The position numbers and the translations under genes are program-made. A stretch of DNA of 38,051 bases. Origin: Bacillota bacterium (GTDB lineage: Bacteria; Bacillota; Clostridia; Christensenellales; Aristaeellaceae). Positions 22,701 to 30,642 of the stretch are shown in pieces. The stretch is taken from the NCBI GenBank assembly GCA_023395615.1, contig JAEWYP010000009.1, positions 1 through 38,051 on the forward strand, written 5' to 3'. The notes beneath the pieces are model-generated. The model worked only from the letters and a program-made list of their open reading frames with translations. It was not told the origin of the DNA and searched no databases. The stretch's first letter is position 1; each line of letters opens with the position of its first letter.

Positions 22701-23999
22701 TTAAAGCGTTCTGCGGTCGATAACGCGCTTGGCTTTACCTTCGCTGCGCGGCAGAGAACCAGGCTGGCAGAGCTTTACGCTTGCGTGTACCAGCGCGTGC
22801 GCGGCAATCGAGTTGACAATCTTCTGTTCCAGCGCTTCCATTCCCCGTACGGTGTCGCTCATAAACTCCGGCGCAAGTTCCACCTGTACCTCCATGGTGT
22901 CTAGCGTTCCCTGACGATCCACCACAATCTGGTACTGCGGCACAATGCCTTCCACCTGTAACAGTGCGTGCTCGATCTGCGAGGGGAAAACATTCACCCC
23001 GCGAATAATCAGCATATCGTCCGTACGGCCCATCACGCGGCCCATCCGCACATGAGTACGTCCGCATTCGCAGGGTTCGTCGGTCAGTGTGCAAAGATCA
23101 TGCGTACGGTAACGCAGCAGCGGCATACCATGCTTGGTAAGCGTTGTGAAGGTGAGATCGCCCTGCTCGCCATAGGGCAGGCTCTGTCCGTCGGCACCGA
23201 TTACTTCCGGGAGAAAATGATCTTCCCAGATATGCATGCCTTTTTTGCACATGCACTCCACCGCAACGCCGGGGCCCATGACTTCGCTGAGCCCATAGAT
23301 ATTGATGGCGTCGATATGCAGCATGCTTTCAATCTTCTGGCGCATCGCTTCGGTCCACGGTTCCGCACCGAAAACGCCGCTCTTCAGTTTTGTATTCGTG
23401 ATTCCTTCCGCCTGCATGGCCTCCGCGAGATTCAATGCGTAAGAAGGAGTGCAGCAGATGGCCGTCGTGCCAAAGTCCTGCAAAATCATTAGCTGGCGTG
23501 TGGTATTTCCTCCACTGATGGGGATCACGGACGCGCCTACACGTTCGGCGCCGTAATGCGCGCCCAAACCGCCCGTGAAAAGACCATACCCGTAAGCCAC
23601 CTGCACAATGTCGTTCTTGCCGATGTCGGCGCTATACATAGCGCGAGCCATCAGTTCCGCCCATCGGTCAATATCTCCGCTGGTATATCCTACGACCGTG
23701 GGTTTGCCTGTGGTGCCGCTGGACGCGTGGATGCGGATAATTTCACTTTGCGGAACGGCAAACAAACCGAACGGGTAGTGATCACGCAAATCTTGCTTTT
23801 CTGTAAACGGAAGTTTCTCAATATCCTCTACTCCGTGAATATCCGTTGGAGTAACGCCCATTTTTTGCATTTTATTGCGGTAGAAGGGAACATTTTCATA
23901 TACCCGGCGCACCACATCGCGGAGCCGCTCATTTTGCAGCGCACGAAGCTGATCCCGTGGCATACATTCCATGGTCGGATTCCAAATCTTATGTTCCAT
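22701..23999 (-). CDS. paaK: Phenylacetate-CoA ligase family protein
   Basis: The 432-residue protein is an AMP-forming aryl-CoA ligase of the PaaK type. The adenylate-forming core is visible as RIHASSGTTGKPTVVGYT, then NIYGLSEVMGPGVA, and the C-terminal lid begins around MGRTDDMLIIRGVNVFPSQI. The zinc-binding-like CECGRTH and a late GKAKRVIDRR with the catalytic lysine also match. It would activate phenylacetate, or indoleacetate or related aryl acids, to CoA thioesters. Its place directly after iorAB links it to aromatic amino-acid metabolism. The ATG at 23999 is preferred over the adjacent GTG because the AGGAGG lies seven bases upstream. Confidence 0.92.
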   Translation of the reverse strand: MEHKIWNPTMECMPRDQLRALQNERLRDVVRRVYENVPFYRNKMQKMGVTPTDIHGVEDIEKLPFTEKQDLRDHYPFGLFAVPQSEIIRIHASSGTTGKPTVVGYTSGDIDRWAELMARAMYSADIGKNDIVQVAYGYGLFTGGLGAHYGAERVGASVIPISGGNTTRQLMILQDFGTTAICCTPSYALNLAEAMQAEGITNTKLKSGVFGAEPWTEAMRQKIESMLHIDAINIYGLSEVMGPGVAVECMCKKGMHIWEDHFLPEVIGADGQSLPYGEQGDLTFTTLTKHGMPLLRYRTHDLCTLTDEPCECGRTHVRMGRVMGRTDDMLIIRGVNVFPSQIEHALLQVEGIVPQYQIVVDRQGTLDTMEVQVELAPEFMSDTVRGMEALEQKIVNSIAAHALVHASVKLCQPGSLPRSEGKAKRVIDRRTL

Positions 24000-24011
24000 C
24001 ACGGTTCCTCC

Positions 24012-24611
24012 TCACGCATTCATGGCGTCCAAACCAGATGTGCGGCCACTCTCAAATGCGCGAACATTGATTTCCAGCGTTTTACGCGGTACTGAAACAG
24101 CGATCGCCTCTTGCCATGCTTCGTCGCCAAACGGTAAATGAAGACTCAACTTTCCAAGCAAAACAAGGTTTACGGCTTTCTGGCTGCCGGCATTCTCCGC
24201 CAATTGCAGCGCATCCAACGCTTCTACTCTTTTCCCTTTCAGTTCCGGGACGATCAAAGGGTTCTCGGGGTATTGCGTTGCGCCGGTAATGACCGACATC
24301 GGTGAAATGCGCTGTGTATTCACAATCAGGATTCCTTCGGGTTTTAAATACCCGGCGGCGCGTGCGCCTTCCAACGCTTCGAAGCTTAAAAGATAATCCG
24401 CGTTACCCGCGCTTACCAGCGGAGAATGTACGGCATCCCCTACCCGAACATGGGTGATCACACTGCCGCCGCGCTGGCTCATTCCGTGTACTTCGCTCAC
24501 CTTAACACCCAAACCGGCGTTCAGCGCCAGGCGACCCAGAATTTTACTGGCCAGCAGGGTCCCCTGACCGCCTACGCCGACAATGACCAAATCAAAATTG
24601 ATTGCTTTCAT
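24012..24611 (-). CDS. iorB: Indolepyruvate:ferredoxin oxidoreductase, beta subunit
   Basis: The 199-residue protein is the gamma-domain-like subunit of the 2-oxoacid:ferredoxin oxidoreductase family (PF01558): it opens with FDLVIVGVGGQGTLLASKIL and contains VSEVHGMSQRGGSVITHVR, both diagnostic. With IorA it oxidises aryl pyruvates to aryl-acetyl-CoA, passing electrons to ferredoxin. The ATG at 24611 overlaps the iorA stop by one base. The frame extends upstream into iorA, but only the chosen start fits the family. Confidence 0.94.
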   Translation of the reverse strand: MKAINFDLVIVGVGGQGTLLASKILGRLALNAGLGVKVSEVHGMSQRGGSVITHVRVGDAVHSPLVSAGNADYLLSFEALEGARAAGYLKPEGILIVNTQRISPMSVITGATQYPENPLIVPELKGKRVEALDALQLAENAGSQKAVNLVLLGKLSLHLPFGDEAWQEAIAVSVPRKTLEINVRAFESGRTSGLDAMNA

Positions 24612-26386
24612 CAGGCGCGCCCCCCTTCCCGGATCGCGTGGAACGGGCACACCTGCGCACACATTCCGCATCCGTTGCACAACGTCGGGTTGATGATTAC
24701 GTGATCTTCCCGCCGCTCGATCGCCGGGCAGGACAGTTTCATGCAAGCCCCGCAATTTTTACATCCTTCGATCTCAAATATCGGCCTTGCGGTTTTATCC
24801 AGCAACGCGCAGGGTCTGCGCGCAATGATTACGCTCACCTCGTCGCGGGCAGTTTCTTCCCGCAGCACTTTCTCCATGGCTTTCAGGTCGAAGGGGTCCA
24901 CCACGGTTACATGCTCTACCCCACAGCTTTCGCAAAGCTTTTCCAGGTTGACTGCAGGGGCAGGATTGCCGTGAATATCCTTACCGGACGCCGGGTTCTG
25001 CTGATGGCCTGTCATGCCGGTGATGCGGTTGTCCAGAATCAATACGGTGATGGCCTCATGGTTATATACCGCGTCCACCAGCGACGTAATGCCGCTGTGG
25101 ATAAACGTGCTGTCGCCCAGTACGGCAACCGTTCCTTTGGAGAACTCCCTGCCCTGCGCGCGCTCAGCGCCGCCCGCCATACCGATACTTGCTCCCATGC
25201 ACAGGCAGGCGTCCATGGCGGAAAGCGGCGGCAACGCCGCCAGCGTGTAACAGCCGATATCGCCCATTACGCGAAGGCCCAGCTTATTCACAGCATAAAA
25301 CACACCGCGATGCGGGCAGCCGGGGCAAAGCACCGGCGGGCGGGCGGGCAGATCCTGCCCGGATGCCTCCGGCAGCTTCGTGCCCAGAATTGCGCTCTTT
25401 AACCGTTCTGCGCTTAGTTCTCCCTGTATCCCGGTGTACTTTTTCCCCTCGCAGGAAATACCGGCCGCCTTCACATCCCGTTCGATCAGGCCTTCCAGTT
25501 CCTCAACAATAATCAACTTTCTCACTTTAGACGCAAAATTTTCAATCAGCTTCATCGGTAATGGGTACACCATGCCTAATTTGAGCGTGCTGGCATTAGG
25601 CAGCGCGTCCCGAACATACTGGTAGCAAACACCGCTTGTGATAACGCCGACCGCAGTATCGCGCAGTTTCATCACGTTGACAGGCAGGCTGTTTACCGCT
25701 TCAGCCAGAAATTCTTCCCTTTTCTGCACTTCCAGATGACGCTTGCGGGCCATGCCTGGCATCATCACATATTTCATCGCGTCTTTGTGATAAGGCTTCA
25801 CCGGAATTTCGGCACGTTCTCCCAACAGCACCGCGCTCCTTGCGTGCGCGATACGAGTGGTGAGCCGTAAAAAGACGGGAGTATCCAATTCTTCGCTCAG
25901 CTGGAACGCTAGCGCGGCAAAGTCCCTGCACTCCTGGCTGTCGGCAGGCTCCAGCATGGGGATATGCGCCGCGCGCGCATAATAACGACTGTCCTGTTCG
26001 TTCTGGCTGGAATGCATTGCAGGATCATCCGCACAGCAGATGATCATGCCGCCGTTTACCCCTGTATAAGCGGCTGTAAAAATCGGATCGGCCGCTACGT
26101 TTACCCCTACATGCTTCATGCAGGTCATGGATCGCGCCCCGGCAAGCGATGCGCCAAACGCAACTTCCGCAGCCACTTTTTCGTTTGGCGCCCACTGTAC
26201 GTTCACCTCGGGAAATTTTGCGATCGCCTCGGTAATTTCTGTGCTGGGGGTGCCGGGGTAACTGCTTACCACCTTCACACCGGCTTCCCACGCGCCGCGC
26301 GCTACCGCCTCATTCCCTAACATCAGGGTAACATTGGCCCCTTTCGCCTCCGTCTCCCGCGCCTGAATCAATTCGCTTTTTTCCAT
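24611..26386 (-). CDS. iorA: Indolepyruvate:ferredoxin oxidoreductase, alpha subunit
   Basis: The 591-residue subunit carries the thiamine diphosphate site and iron-sulfur clusters. The order is: pyruvate oxidoreductase domain (MLGNEAVARGAWEAGVKVVS, SSYPGTPSTEI), a central domain, the TPP-binding domain starting CPGCPHRG and including GDSTFIHSGI with VLILDNRITGMTGHQ, and a C-terminal ferredoxin module with CKNCGACMKLSCP and CNGCGMCAQVCP. It oxidatively decarboxylates indolepyruvate, phenylpyruvate or hydroxyphenylpyruvate from transaminated aromatic amino acids. The enzyme is oxygen-sensitive and marks an anaerobe. The start at 26386 follows GAGGGATAACAGGA; 82 extra codons upstream in the open frame cover the leader and are rejected. 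Confidence 0.95.
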   Translation of the reverse strand: MEKSELIQARETEAKGANVTLMLGNEAVARGAWEAGVKVVSSYPGTPSTEITEAIAKFPEVNVQWAPNEKVAAEVAFGASLAGARSMTCMKHVGVNVAADPIFTAAYTGVNGGMIICCADDPAMHSSQNEQDSRYYARAAHIPMLEPADSQECRDFAALAFQLSEELDTPVFLRLTTRIAHARSAVLLGERAEIPVKPYHKDAMKYVMMPGMARKRHLEVQKREEFLAEAVNSLPVNVMKLRDTAVGVITSGVCYQYVRDALPNASTLKLGMVYPLPMKLIENFASKVRKLIIVEELEGLIERDVKAAGISCEGKKYTGIQGELSAERLKSAILGTKLPEASGQDLPARPPVLCPGCPHRGVFYAVNKLGLRVMGDIGCYTLAALPPLSAMDACLCMGASIGMAGGAERAQGREFSKGTVAVLGDSTFIHSGITSLVDAVYNHEAITVLILDNRITGMTGHQQNPASGKDIHGNPAPAVNLEKLCESCGVEHVTVVDPFDLKAMEKVLREETARDEVSVIIARRPCALLDKTARPIFEIEGCKNCGACMKLSCPAIERREDHVIINPTLCNGCGMCAQVCPFHAIREGGRA

Positions 26387-26465
26387 TCCTGTTATCCCTC
26401 GCAATATGGCCTTCCCGAAACCTTCGGAAAGAAAATCTGCGGCTGCTCTGCCGGTATATAAACGT

Positions 26466-26551
26466 CTGCCGGTTCGTTCGCCCGTGTTGCCGCGATAACG
26501 AACCGACAGGTATAGCATATTGATTATATCATTCTTAAGAAACGATGAACA
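26466..26551 (-). promoter_or_regulatory. iorA promoter with a long 5' stem-loop
   Basis: On the minus strand a perfect TATAAT lies at 26523-26528, with a weak -35 (TGTTCA, 26546-26551) at 17 nt. Right where transcription would start, CTGTCGGTTCGTT (26497-26509) pairs with AACGAACCGGCAG (26466-26478) over 13 positions, one a G-U pair, around an 18-nt loop. No T-box signature and no terminator follow. It may stabilise or regulate the mRNA, or be an operator. Confidence 0.55.
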
Positions 26552-26601
26552 GTATTGAAATTGTTCTTTTCCCTTTACGGCGTTATGGAGGTATATGGAA
26601 C

Positions 26602-26630
26602 GAAAAGCGCGGAGGTCTTCACCTCCGCGC
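26602..26630 (-). terminator. Intrinsic terminator of the rpsF-ssb-rpsR operon
   Basis: On the minus strand GCGCGGAGGT and ACCTCCGCGC form a perfect ten-pair stem with a four-base loop, followed by TTTTCGTT. It begins 15 nt after the rpsR stop codon. Confidence 0.9.
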
Positions 26631-26645
26631 AATTTGCACTTTCGT

Positions 26646-26918
26646 TTACTCTACCGAGTAGGGCATCAAGGCGATGGCACGAGCGCGCTTGATTGCTTCG
26701 GAAAGCTGCCGCTGATGTTTGGCGCAGTTGCCGCTCATACGGCGGGGTAAAATCTTTCCGCGTTCGTTTACAAAACGGCGCAGACGGTTAACATCTTTAT
26801 AATCGATATACTCGATTTTATCCACGCAGAAGCTGCAAACCTTACGGCGGGGTTTCCGGCCGCGCGGACGAGACCGTTTATCACCACGGTCTCCGCGATC
26901 TCCACGATCTTCAGACAT
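26646..26918 (-). CDS. rpsR: 30S ribosomal protein S18
   Basis: The 90-residue protein is S18: after a basic, Gly-Asp-Arg-rich N-terminal extension (GDRGDRGDKRSRPRGRKPRR) comes the conserved core CSFCVDKIEYIDYKDVNRLR, then RFVNERGKILPRRMSGNCAK. The core cysteines suggest the zinc-binding or Cys-plus form of S18. It pairs with S6 on the small subunit. GGAGGTACAG precedes the ATG. It ends the canonical rpsF-ssb-rpsR operon. Confidence 0.97.
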   Translation of the reverse strand: MSEDRGDRGDRGDKRSRPRGRKPRRKVCSFCVDKIEYIDYKDVNRLRRFVNERGKILPRRMSGNCAKHQRQLSEAIKRARAIALMPYSVE

Positions 26919-26943
26919 GGGGCTGTACCTCCTTCATTGAGCG

Positions 26944-27375
26944 TTAGAACGGCAAATCGTCGTCGTCAACCTCGCCGAAGCCCGCTTCTTTTTTCGCGCC
27001 GCCATGGTTAGCGGCAGGTTCTCCTTCATAGGGAGCGCCATTCTGGTCGTCCTGGCGTGACGAAAGGAATTCCACATCGTCTGCCCGTACTTCCAGTGTG
27101 AAACGCGTTCCGCTGCCATCTTTCGCTTCGTAACTGCTGACCGACACGGGGCCGACCACAGCGACTTTACGTCCCTTGGCAAGATAACGCTGGCAGTTTT
27201 CCCCCAGCTTATCCCATGCGGAAACGCGGAAAAAATCAGCTTCCGGTTGGTTGGCGTTCTGCGATGCACGGCGCCGGTTCACCGCAACGGTAAAAGAGCA
27301 GACGGTTTTTCCGCTGGATACCGTGCGTGTTTCAGGATCGCGCGTGAGATTGCCGATAATGGTAAGTTTGTTCAT
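26944..27375 (-). CDS. ssb: Single-stranded DNA-binding protein
   Basis: The 143-residue protein has the OB-fold SSB core: MNKLTIIGNLTRDPETRTVS, FTVAVNRR, DFFRVSAWDKLGENCQRYLA, KGRKVAVVGPVSV. The short linker ends in the acidic DDDDLPF tip that binds replication and repair partners. It lies between rpsF and rpsR in the usual operon order. A GGGGAA stretch stands before the ATG. Confidence 0.97.
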   Translation of the reverse strand: MNKLTIIGNLTRDPETRTVSSGKTVCSFTVAVNRRRASQNANQPEADFFRVSAWDKLGENCQRYLAKGRKVAVVGPVSVSSYEAKDGSGTRFTLEVRADDVEFLSSRQDDQNGAPYEGEPAANHGGAKKEAGFGEVDDDDLPF

Positions 27376-27389
27376 CTACCTGTTCCCCC

Positions 27390-27815
27390 TTATTCTTCGG
27401 GAGCGGTCGGGGCTTCTGGCGCAGCAACTGGCTCGGAAGCTTCAGGCTGGGCAGCGTCGTTCACATCAGCGGGTACCACGGGCACCGCAATGGGACGTAC
27501 GGCGCGGGGCTTTACGCTCTGCTTTTTCTCCTCCAGCTTGATAATCAGGTAGCGAAGGATTTTGTCGTTGTTCTGCAGATTACGTTCAATCTCCTTGGGC
27601 AGTTCGCTCTCGGATTTGAAGGTAACCAGAACGTACCAGCCTTCCAACATGTCGTTGATCGGATAGGCAAGGTGGCGCTTTCCCCAGGTTTCGTCAACCT
27701 TCTCGATTTCTCCGCCGTTCTGTTTAAGCAGTTCGGTGTACTTCTCGATCAGTTCCTTGCGGGCGGTTTCTTCCAGCCCTGTGTCGATGATGTAGGTCAG
27801 TTCGTACCTGTTCAT
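27390..27815 (-). CDS. rpsF: 30S ribosomal protein S6
   Basis: The 141-residue protein begins MNRYELTYIIDTGLEETARK and shows the S6 core including WGKRHLAYPINDMLEGWYVL. The core fills about the first 95 residues. The remainder is a Pro/Ala/Glu-rich tail of about 45 residues (APEAPTAPEE at the end) that is likely disordered; many bacterial S6 proteins have a variable acidic tail. GAGGAGGTG precedes the ATG. It is the first gene of its operon. Confidence 0.96.
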   Translation of the reverse strand: MNRYELTYIIDTGLEETARKELIEKYTELLKQNGGEIEKVDETWGKRHLAYPINDMLEGWYVLVTFKSESELPKEIERNLQNNDKILRYLIIKLEEKKQSVKPRAVRPIAVPVVPADVNDAAQPEASEPVAAPEAPTAPEE

Positions 27816-27842
27816 TTCGTTTCACCTCCTCTTGGACTTATG

Positions 27843-27867
27843 GCGCCGCAACATGCTTGTGCGGCGC
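27843..27867 (-). promoter_or_regulatory. GC-rich hairpin in the rpsF leader
   Basis: GCGCCGCA and TGCGGCGC form a perfect eight-pair stem around nine bases, 28 nt before the rpsF start. Position and the CCG-containing arm recall the S6:S18-binding leader that autoregulates this operon in several bacteria; I cannot confirm the match. Confidence 0.5.
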
Positions 27868-27886
27868 AAGGATGTGCCAATATTGA

Positions 27887-27915
27887 ATTATACCAGCAGA
27901 AACGTAAGAAAGCAA
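27887..27915 (-). promoter_or_regulatory. Sigma-A promoter of rpsF-ssb-rpsR
   Basis: On the minus strand TTGCTT (27910-27915) and TATAAT (27887-27892) are 17 nt apart, and a TGG extension precedes the -10 box. Confidence 0.8.
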
Positions 27916-27975
27916 GCTCTATTTTAACGCCTGCGGCCAACCATATGTTACAGGCATAATCGTCGCTCCCTGCCT

Positions 27976-27993
27976 AATGATAACGTTATCATT
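27976..27993. promoter_or_regulatory. 18-bp perfect palindrome, candidate operator
   Basis: AATGATAACGTTATCATT is its own reverse complement. It stands between the divergent rpsF and darA promoters, 24 bp upstream of the darA -35 box and 60 bp upstream of the rpsF -35 box. The TGATAACGTTATCA core resembles sites of LacI-family or similar repressors, but none is encoded nearby. Confidence 0.6.
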
Positions 27994-28016
27994 CATAGCC
28001 GTAATGGAACGTGCGA

Positions 28017-28045
28017 TTGCTTTTTTACCTGTTTTGCTGTAAACT
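28017..28045 (+). promoter_or_regulatory. Probable sigma-A promoter of darA
   Basis: TTGCTT (28017-28022) and TAAACT (28040-28045) are 17 nt apart. Each matches consensus at four of six positions. Transcription would start about 28 nt before the darA start codon. Confidence 0.55.
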
Positions 28046-28079
28046 GAAAATGAACATACCGGAAGGGAGGATGAGCATT

Positions 28080-28409
28080 ATGAAGTTAATCGTTGCCATT
28101 GTACAGGATGAGGATGCTTCCCGTTTAATCAGCGAATTGATGGCGGCCGGTTTCGGCGTAACCAAACTGGCTACAACCGGCGGTTTCCTGCGTGCCGGCA
28201 ATACGACGCTTCTGGTTGGGGTTGAAGACGAACGCTTCCAATCGGCAATGGATGTAATAGAGAAAGTTTGCAAGAGCCGCAAACAGATCGCCGCTTCGCC
28301 CGTATCAATGGTCGGCGTGCCCGGTGCCTACACCCCCTACCCCATAGAGGTTGTTGTTGGCGGCGCGACCATATTTGTGCTGCCGGTTGAGCAATTCCTG
28401 AAACTTTAG
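28080..28409 (+). CDS. darA: Cyclic-di-AMP receptor, PII-like
   Basis: The 109-residue protein is the PII-like c-di-AMP receptor called DarA or PstA (PF06153). It begins MKLIVAIVQDEDASRLISEL and shows LATTGGFLRAGNTTLLVGVE, the phosphate-contact region, and a C-terminal VVVGGATIFVLPVEQF. The receptor forms trimers; its downstream targets are not known well. The ATG at 28080 is nine bases after GGAGG; an ATG at 28071 is too close to it and the open frame further upstream is not family-like. The order darA-holB-ricT is conserved in many Bacillota. Confidence 0.95.
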   Translation: MKLIVAIVQDEDASRLISELMAAGFGVTKLATTGGFLRAGNTTLLVGVEDERFQSAMDVIEKVCKSRKQIAASPVSMVGVPGAYTPYPIEVVVGGATIFVLPVEQFLKL

Positions 28410-28430
28410 TTTTCGGAAAGGAATAATGTT

Positions 28431-29447
28431 TTGGCGGACGACAGGGTTTACGCGGGCGATCTGCCCGCGTTTATGGAATATCCGGCGCTTGGTGGCGGCT
28501 ATGCGTTGCTTTGGAACGAACTCCGATCCGGGCGGAGGGCACATGCCTATCTCCTGTCCGGTCCCCGCGGTGTCGGTAAGCTGACCTATGCGCGCGTTCT
28601 TGCAGCAATGTTGCTTTGCGAGGTGGAAAATAAACCCTGCGGTCAATGTGGCGAGTGCCGAAGTGTATTCGCCGGAAATCATCCGGATCTGATCGAGGTG
28701 TTATCACCTGATGGCAAAACGATTTCCATTGACCGGATTCGTGAAACCATCATCGCGATTTCTCAACATTCATTCGGTACCGGACCCCGAATCGTCATCA
28801 TCGAACCCGCGGAGAAGCTGACACCTGCCGCACAGAACTGCCTGCTTAAATCGCTTGAAGAACCTCCTGCGGATGTGTTGTTTTTTTTACTGGCACATGA
28901 GTCCGGTGCTGTGCTTGCTACCATTGCCTCGCGTTGCCTGAATGTGAAGCTTTCTCCGTGGCCGGATGAACTTCTGCTCCCTTTGCTTCTGCAATACGGC
29001 CATGAGCAGTCCCATGCGGAAGCGGCTCTTTCAGGTGCAGGCGGGGTAATCGGCGAAGCGCTTCGCATGTTGAATGATGAAGCCTCGCAGGGTGAGCTGA
29101 TGCAAATGATCGAACAGGCGCTGTCGATACGCCGTGACGCGGATGTGGTCGCAATCAGCACTCGCCTGAAGGATGACCGCGAGGGTGCGGAACGCGCGCT
29201 TACCGCGTTGGAACAGGCGCTGCACCAGGCTTTAATACTCCGGACCGGAGTGATGAACCCACAGGCACGCCTGAGTATACAAGTACGTGCCTGGGGCCAG
29301 AACACGGATGTGGAAACCCTTACGGAACTGATTCGTTCTGTATTTGATACCCGCAGAAAGCGGCAAAGTCAGGTGAACTGGCAGGCGAGTCTGGATCACC
29401 TGCTGATGAAACTATTGGAGGCAAAGACTGCATGGCAACAATCATAG
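28431..29447 (+). CDS. holB: DNA polymerase III delta-prime subunit
   Basis: The 338-residue protein is a clamp-loader subunit of the AAA+ fold. A P-loop-like GPRGVGKLTYA is at 44-54; the residue after the lysine is leucine, not the usual Ser/Thr, consistent with a subunit that does not hydrolyse ATP. A four-cysteine zinc module (Cys63, Cys70, Cys73, Cys76) follows, then LLKSLEEPPADVLFFLL and the sensor-like ASRC motif. It works with DnaX and delta to load the sliding clamp. The start is TTG at 28431, after GGAAAGGAATAA. It overlaps ricT by 16 nt. Confidence 0.9.
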   Translation: MADDRVYAGDLPAFMEYPALGGGYALLWNELRSGRRAHAYLLSGPRGVGKLTYARVLAAMLLCEVENKPCGQCGECRSVFAGNHPDLIEVLSPDGKTISIDRIRETIIAISQHSFGTGPRIVIIEPAEKLTPAAQNCLLKSLEEPPADVLFFLLAHESGAVLATIASRCLNVKLSPWPDELLLPLLLQYGHEQSHAEAALSGAGGVIGEALRMLNDEASQGELMQMIEQALSIRRDADVVAISTRLKDDREGAERALTALEQALHQALILRTGVMNPQARLSIQVRAWGQNTDVETLTELIRSVFDTRRKRQSQVNWQASLDHLLMKLLEAKTAWQQS

Positions 29448-30553
29448 GCGTTCGGTTTAAAAACGCCGGAAAATTATACTACTTCGATCCGGGCGAGTTC
29501 TGGCCCGTTCCCGGTAACTATGTCATTGTAGAAACTGCGCGCGGGATGGAATATGGGCAGGTGATTACCGGCGTTCGCGAGGTCAGCGACGACCTGATCA
29601 CGCCGCCGCTGAAAACAATACTGCGCATCGCGGACGAGCGCGACGCGAAACACGCGGAAGAGAATGAGGCTTTTGAGAAGGAAGCCCATCAAATCTGCCT
29701 GCGTAAAATTGAGGAACATAAGCTGGACATGAAACTGGTCGGCGTTGAGCAGACCTTTGACAATGCGAAGCTGCTCTTCTATTTTACGGCAAACGGTCGG
29801 GTTGATTTCCGTTCCCTGGTGAAGGATTTGGCATCGGTTTTCAGAACCCGGATTGAGCTGCGCCAGATCGGCGTTCGAGATGAGGCCAAAATGCTGGGCG
29901 GCCTCGGTCCCTGCGGCCGTCCGCTTTGTTGCGGTTCTTTTCTGGGGGATTTTCAGCCTGTGTCCATTAAAATGGCCAAGGAACAGAATCTGTCGCTTAA
30001 CCCCACGAAAATTTCCGGGGTTTGCGGCCGGCTGATGTGCTGCCTCAAATTTGAAGAGGACAACTACGAACAAACCCGGAAAAATATGCCGAAGCTGGGC
30101 AAAGAAGTGGAAACGGCAGACGGGTATGGCGTTGTCATCGACCTGAACGTGCTTAAAGAAACGGTTACCGTTCGGGTTCGCAAGGGCGATAGTTCCGAGC
30201 TGAAAACCTATCCGGTCGCGGAAGTGCGATGGTTTAAACCCCCGCAACCCATTGCGCCGAAGCCACGCGTACAGGATGCCATGAAACCCGTTAAGGTTCC
30301 TACGCAGATTGACGACCGCGATTCAGAGGTGCTCCCGGAAATGGTCGCAGGTGAAGAAGTCGAAGAGGTGCCTGTTGCTGAGGCGGAACCCGCTCTTGAA
30401 AGCGAACTCCCCGACGCGGTATTGCCGGATGAAGAAGAAGCGGTATACGACGTGGAACCACTGACCGAAGAATTGCCCGACGAAAAACCTTTTTCCAGTT
30501 GGCAGCAGGCTGTGGAAGAAGCTTTAAAGAGCGTCGGGAAACCGCAGGCGTAA
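29432..30553 (+). CDS. ricT: RicT/YaaT, PSP1 C-terminal domain protein
   Basis: The 373-residue protein contains the PSP1 C-terminal domain (PF04468). Its two cysteine clusters, CGRPLCC (161-167) and CGRLMCC (198-204), are the signature of RicT (YaaT), part of the RicAFT complex that carries iron-sulfur clusters and stimulates RNase Y-dependent mRNA maturation and, in Bacillus, sporulation and competence. The usual length is about 275 residues; the extra C-terminal region from about residue 280 is acidic and Glu/Val/Pro-rich and is probably disordered. The ATG lies within the end of holB, a common arrangement. RicA and RicF genes are not in view. Confidence 0.92.
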   Translation: MATIIGVRFKNAGKLYYFDPGEFWPVPGNYVIVETARGMEYGQVITGVREVSDDLITPPLKTILRIADERDAKHAEENEAFEKEAHQICLRKIEEHKLDMKLVGVEQTFDNAKLLFYFTANGRVDFRSLVKDLASVFRTRIELRQIGVRDEAKMLGGLGPCGRPLCCGSFLGDFQPVSIKMAKEQNLSLNPTKISGVCGRLMCCLKFEEDNYEQTRKNMPKLGKEVETADGYGVVIDLNVLKETVTVRVRKGDSSELKTYPVAEVRWFKPPQPIAPKPRVQDAMKPVKVPTQIDDRDSEVLPEMVAGEEVEEVPVAEAEPALESELPDAVLPDEEEAVYDVEPLTEELPDEKPFSSWQQAVEEALKSVGKPQA

Positions 30554-30556
30554 CGC

Positions 30557-30585
30557 TTGCTAAAAACGAACCCGCGTGTTATGAT
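30557..30585 (+). promoter_or_regulatory. Probable sigma-A promoter of the ferredoxin gene
   Basis: TTGCTA (30557-30562) and TATGAT (30580-30585) are separated by 17 nt, beginning four bases after the ricT stop. The ferredoxin could thus be transcribed alone. Confidence 0.65.
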
Positions 30586-30642
30586 ATTGCAAACGTTGTT
30601 CCTCCCGGAGCGATGTCAATTTACCGATGGAGGTGAAATACC

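Noticed and set aside
26387..26551. T-box riboswitch upstream of iorA
   Set aside because: The conserved T-box sequence and a terminator are missing.
26387..26632. N-terminal extension of iorA by 82 codons
   Set aside because: It covers the promoter and leader stem-loop; the start at 26386 fits the family and has a ribosome site.
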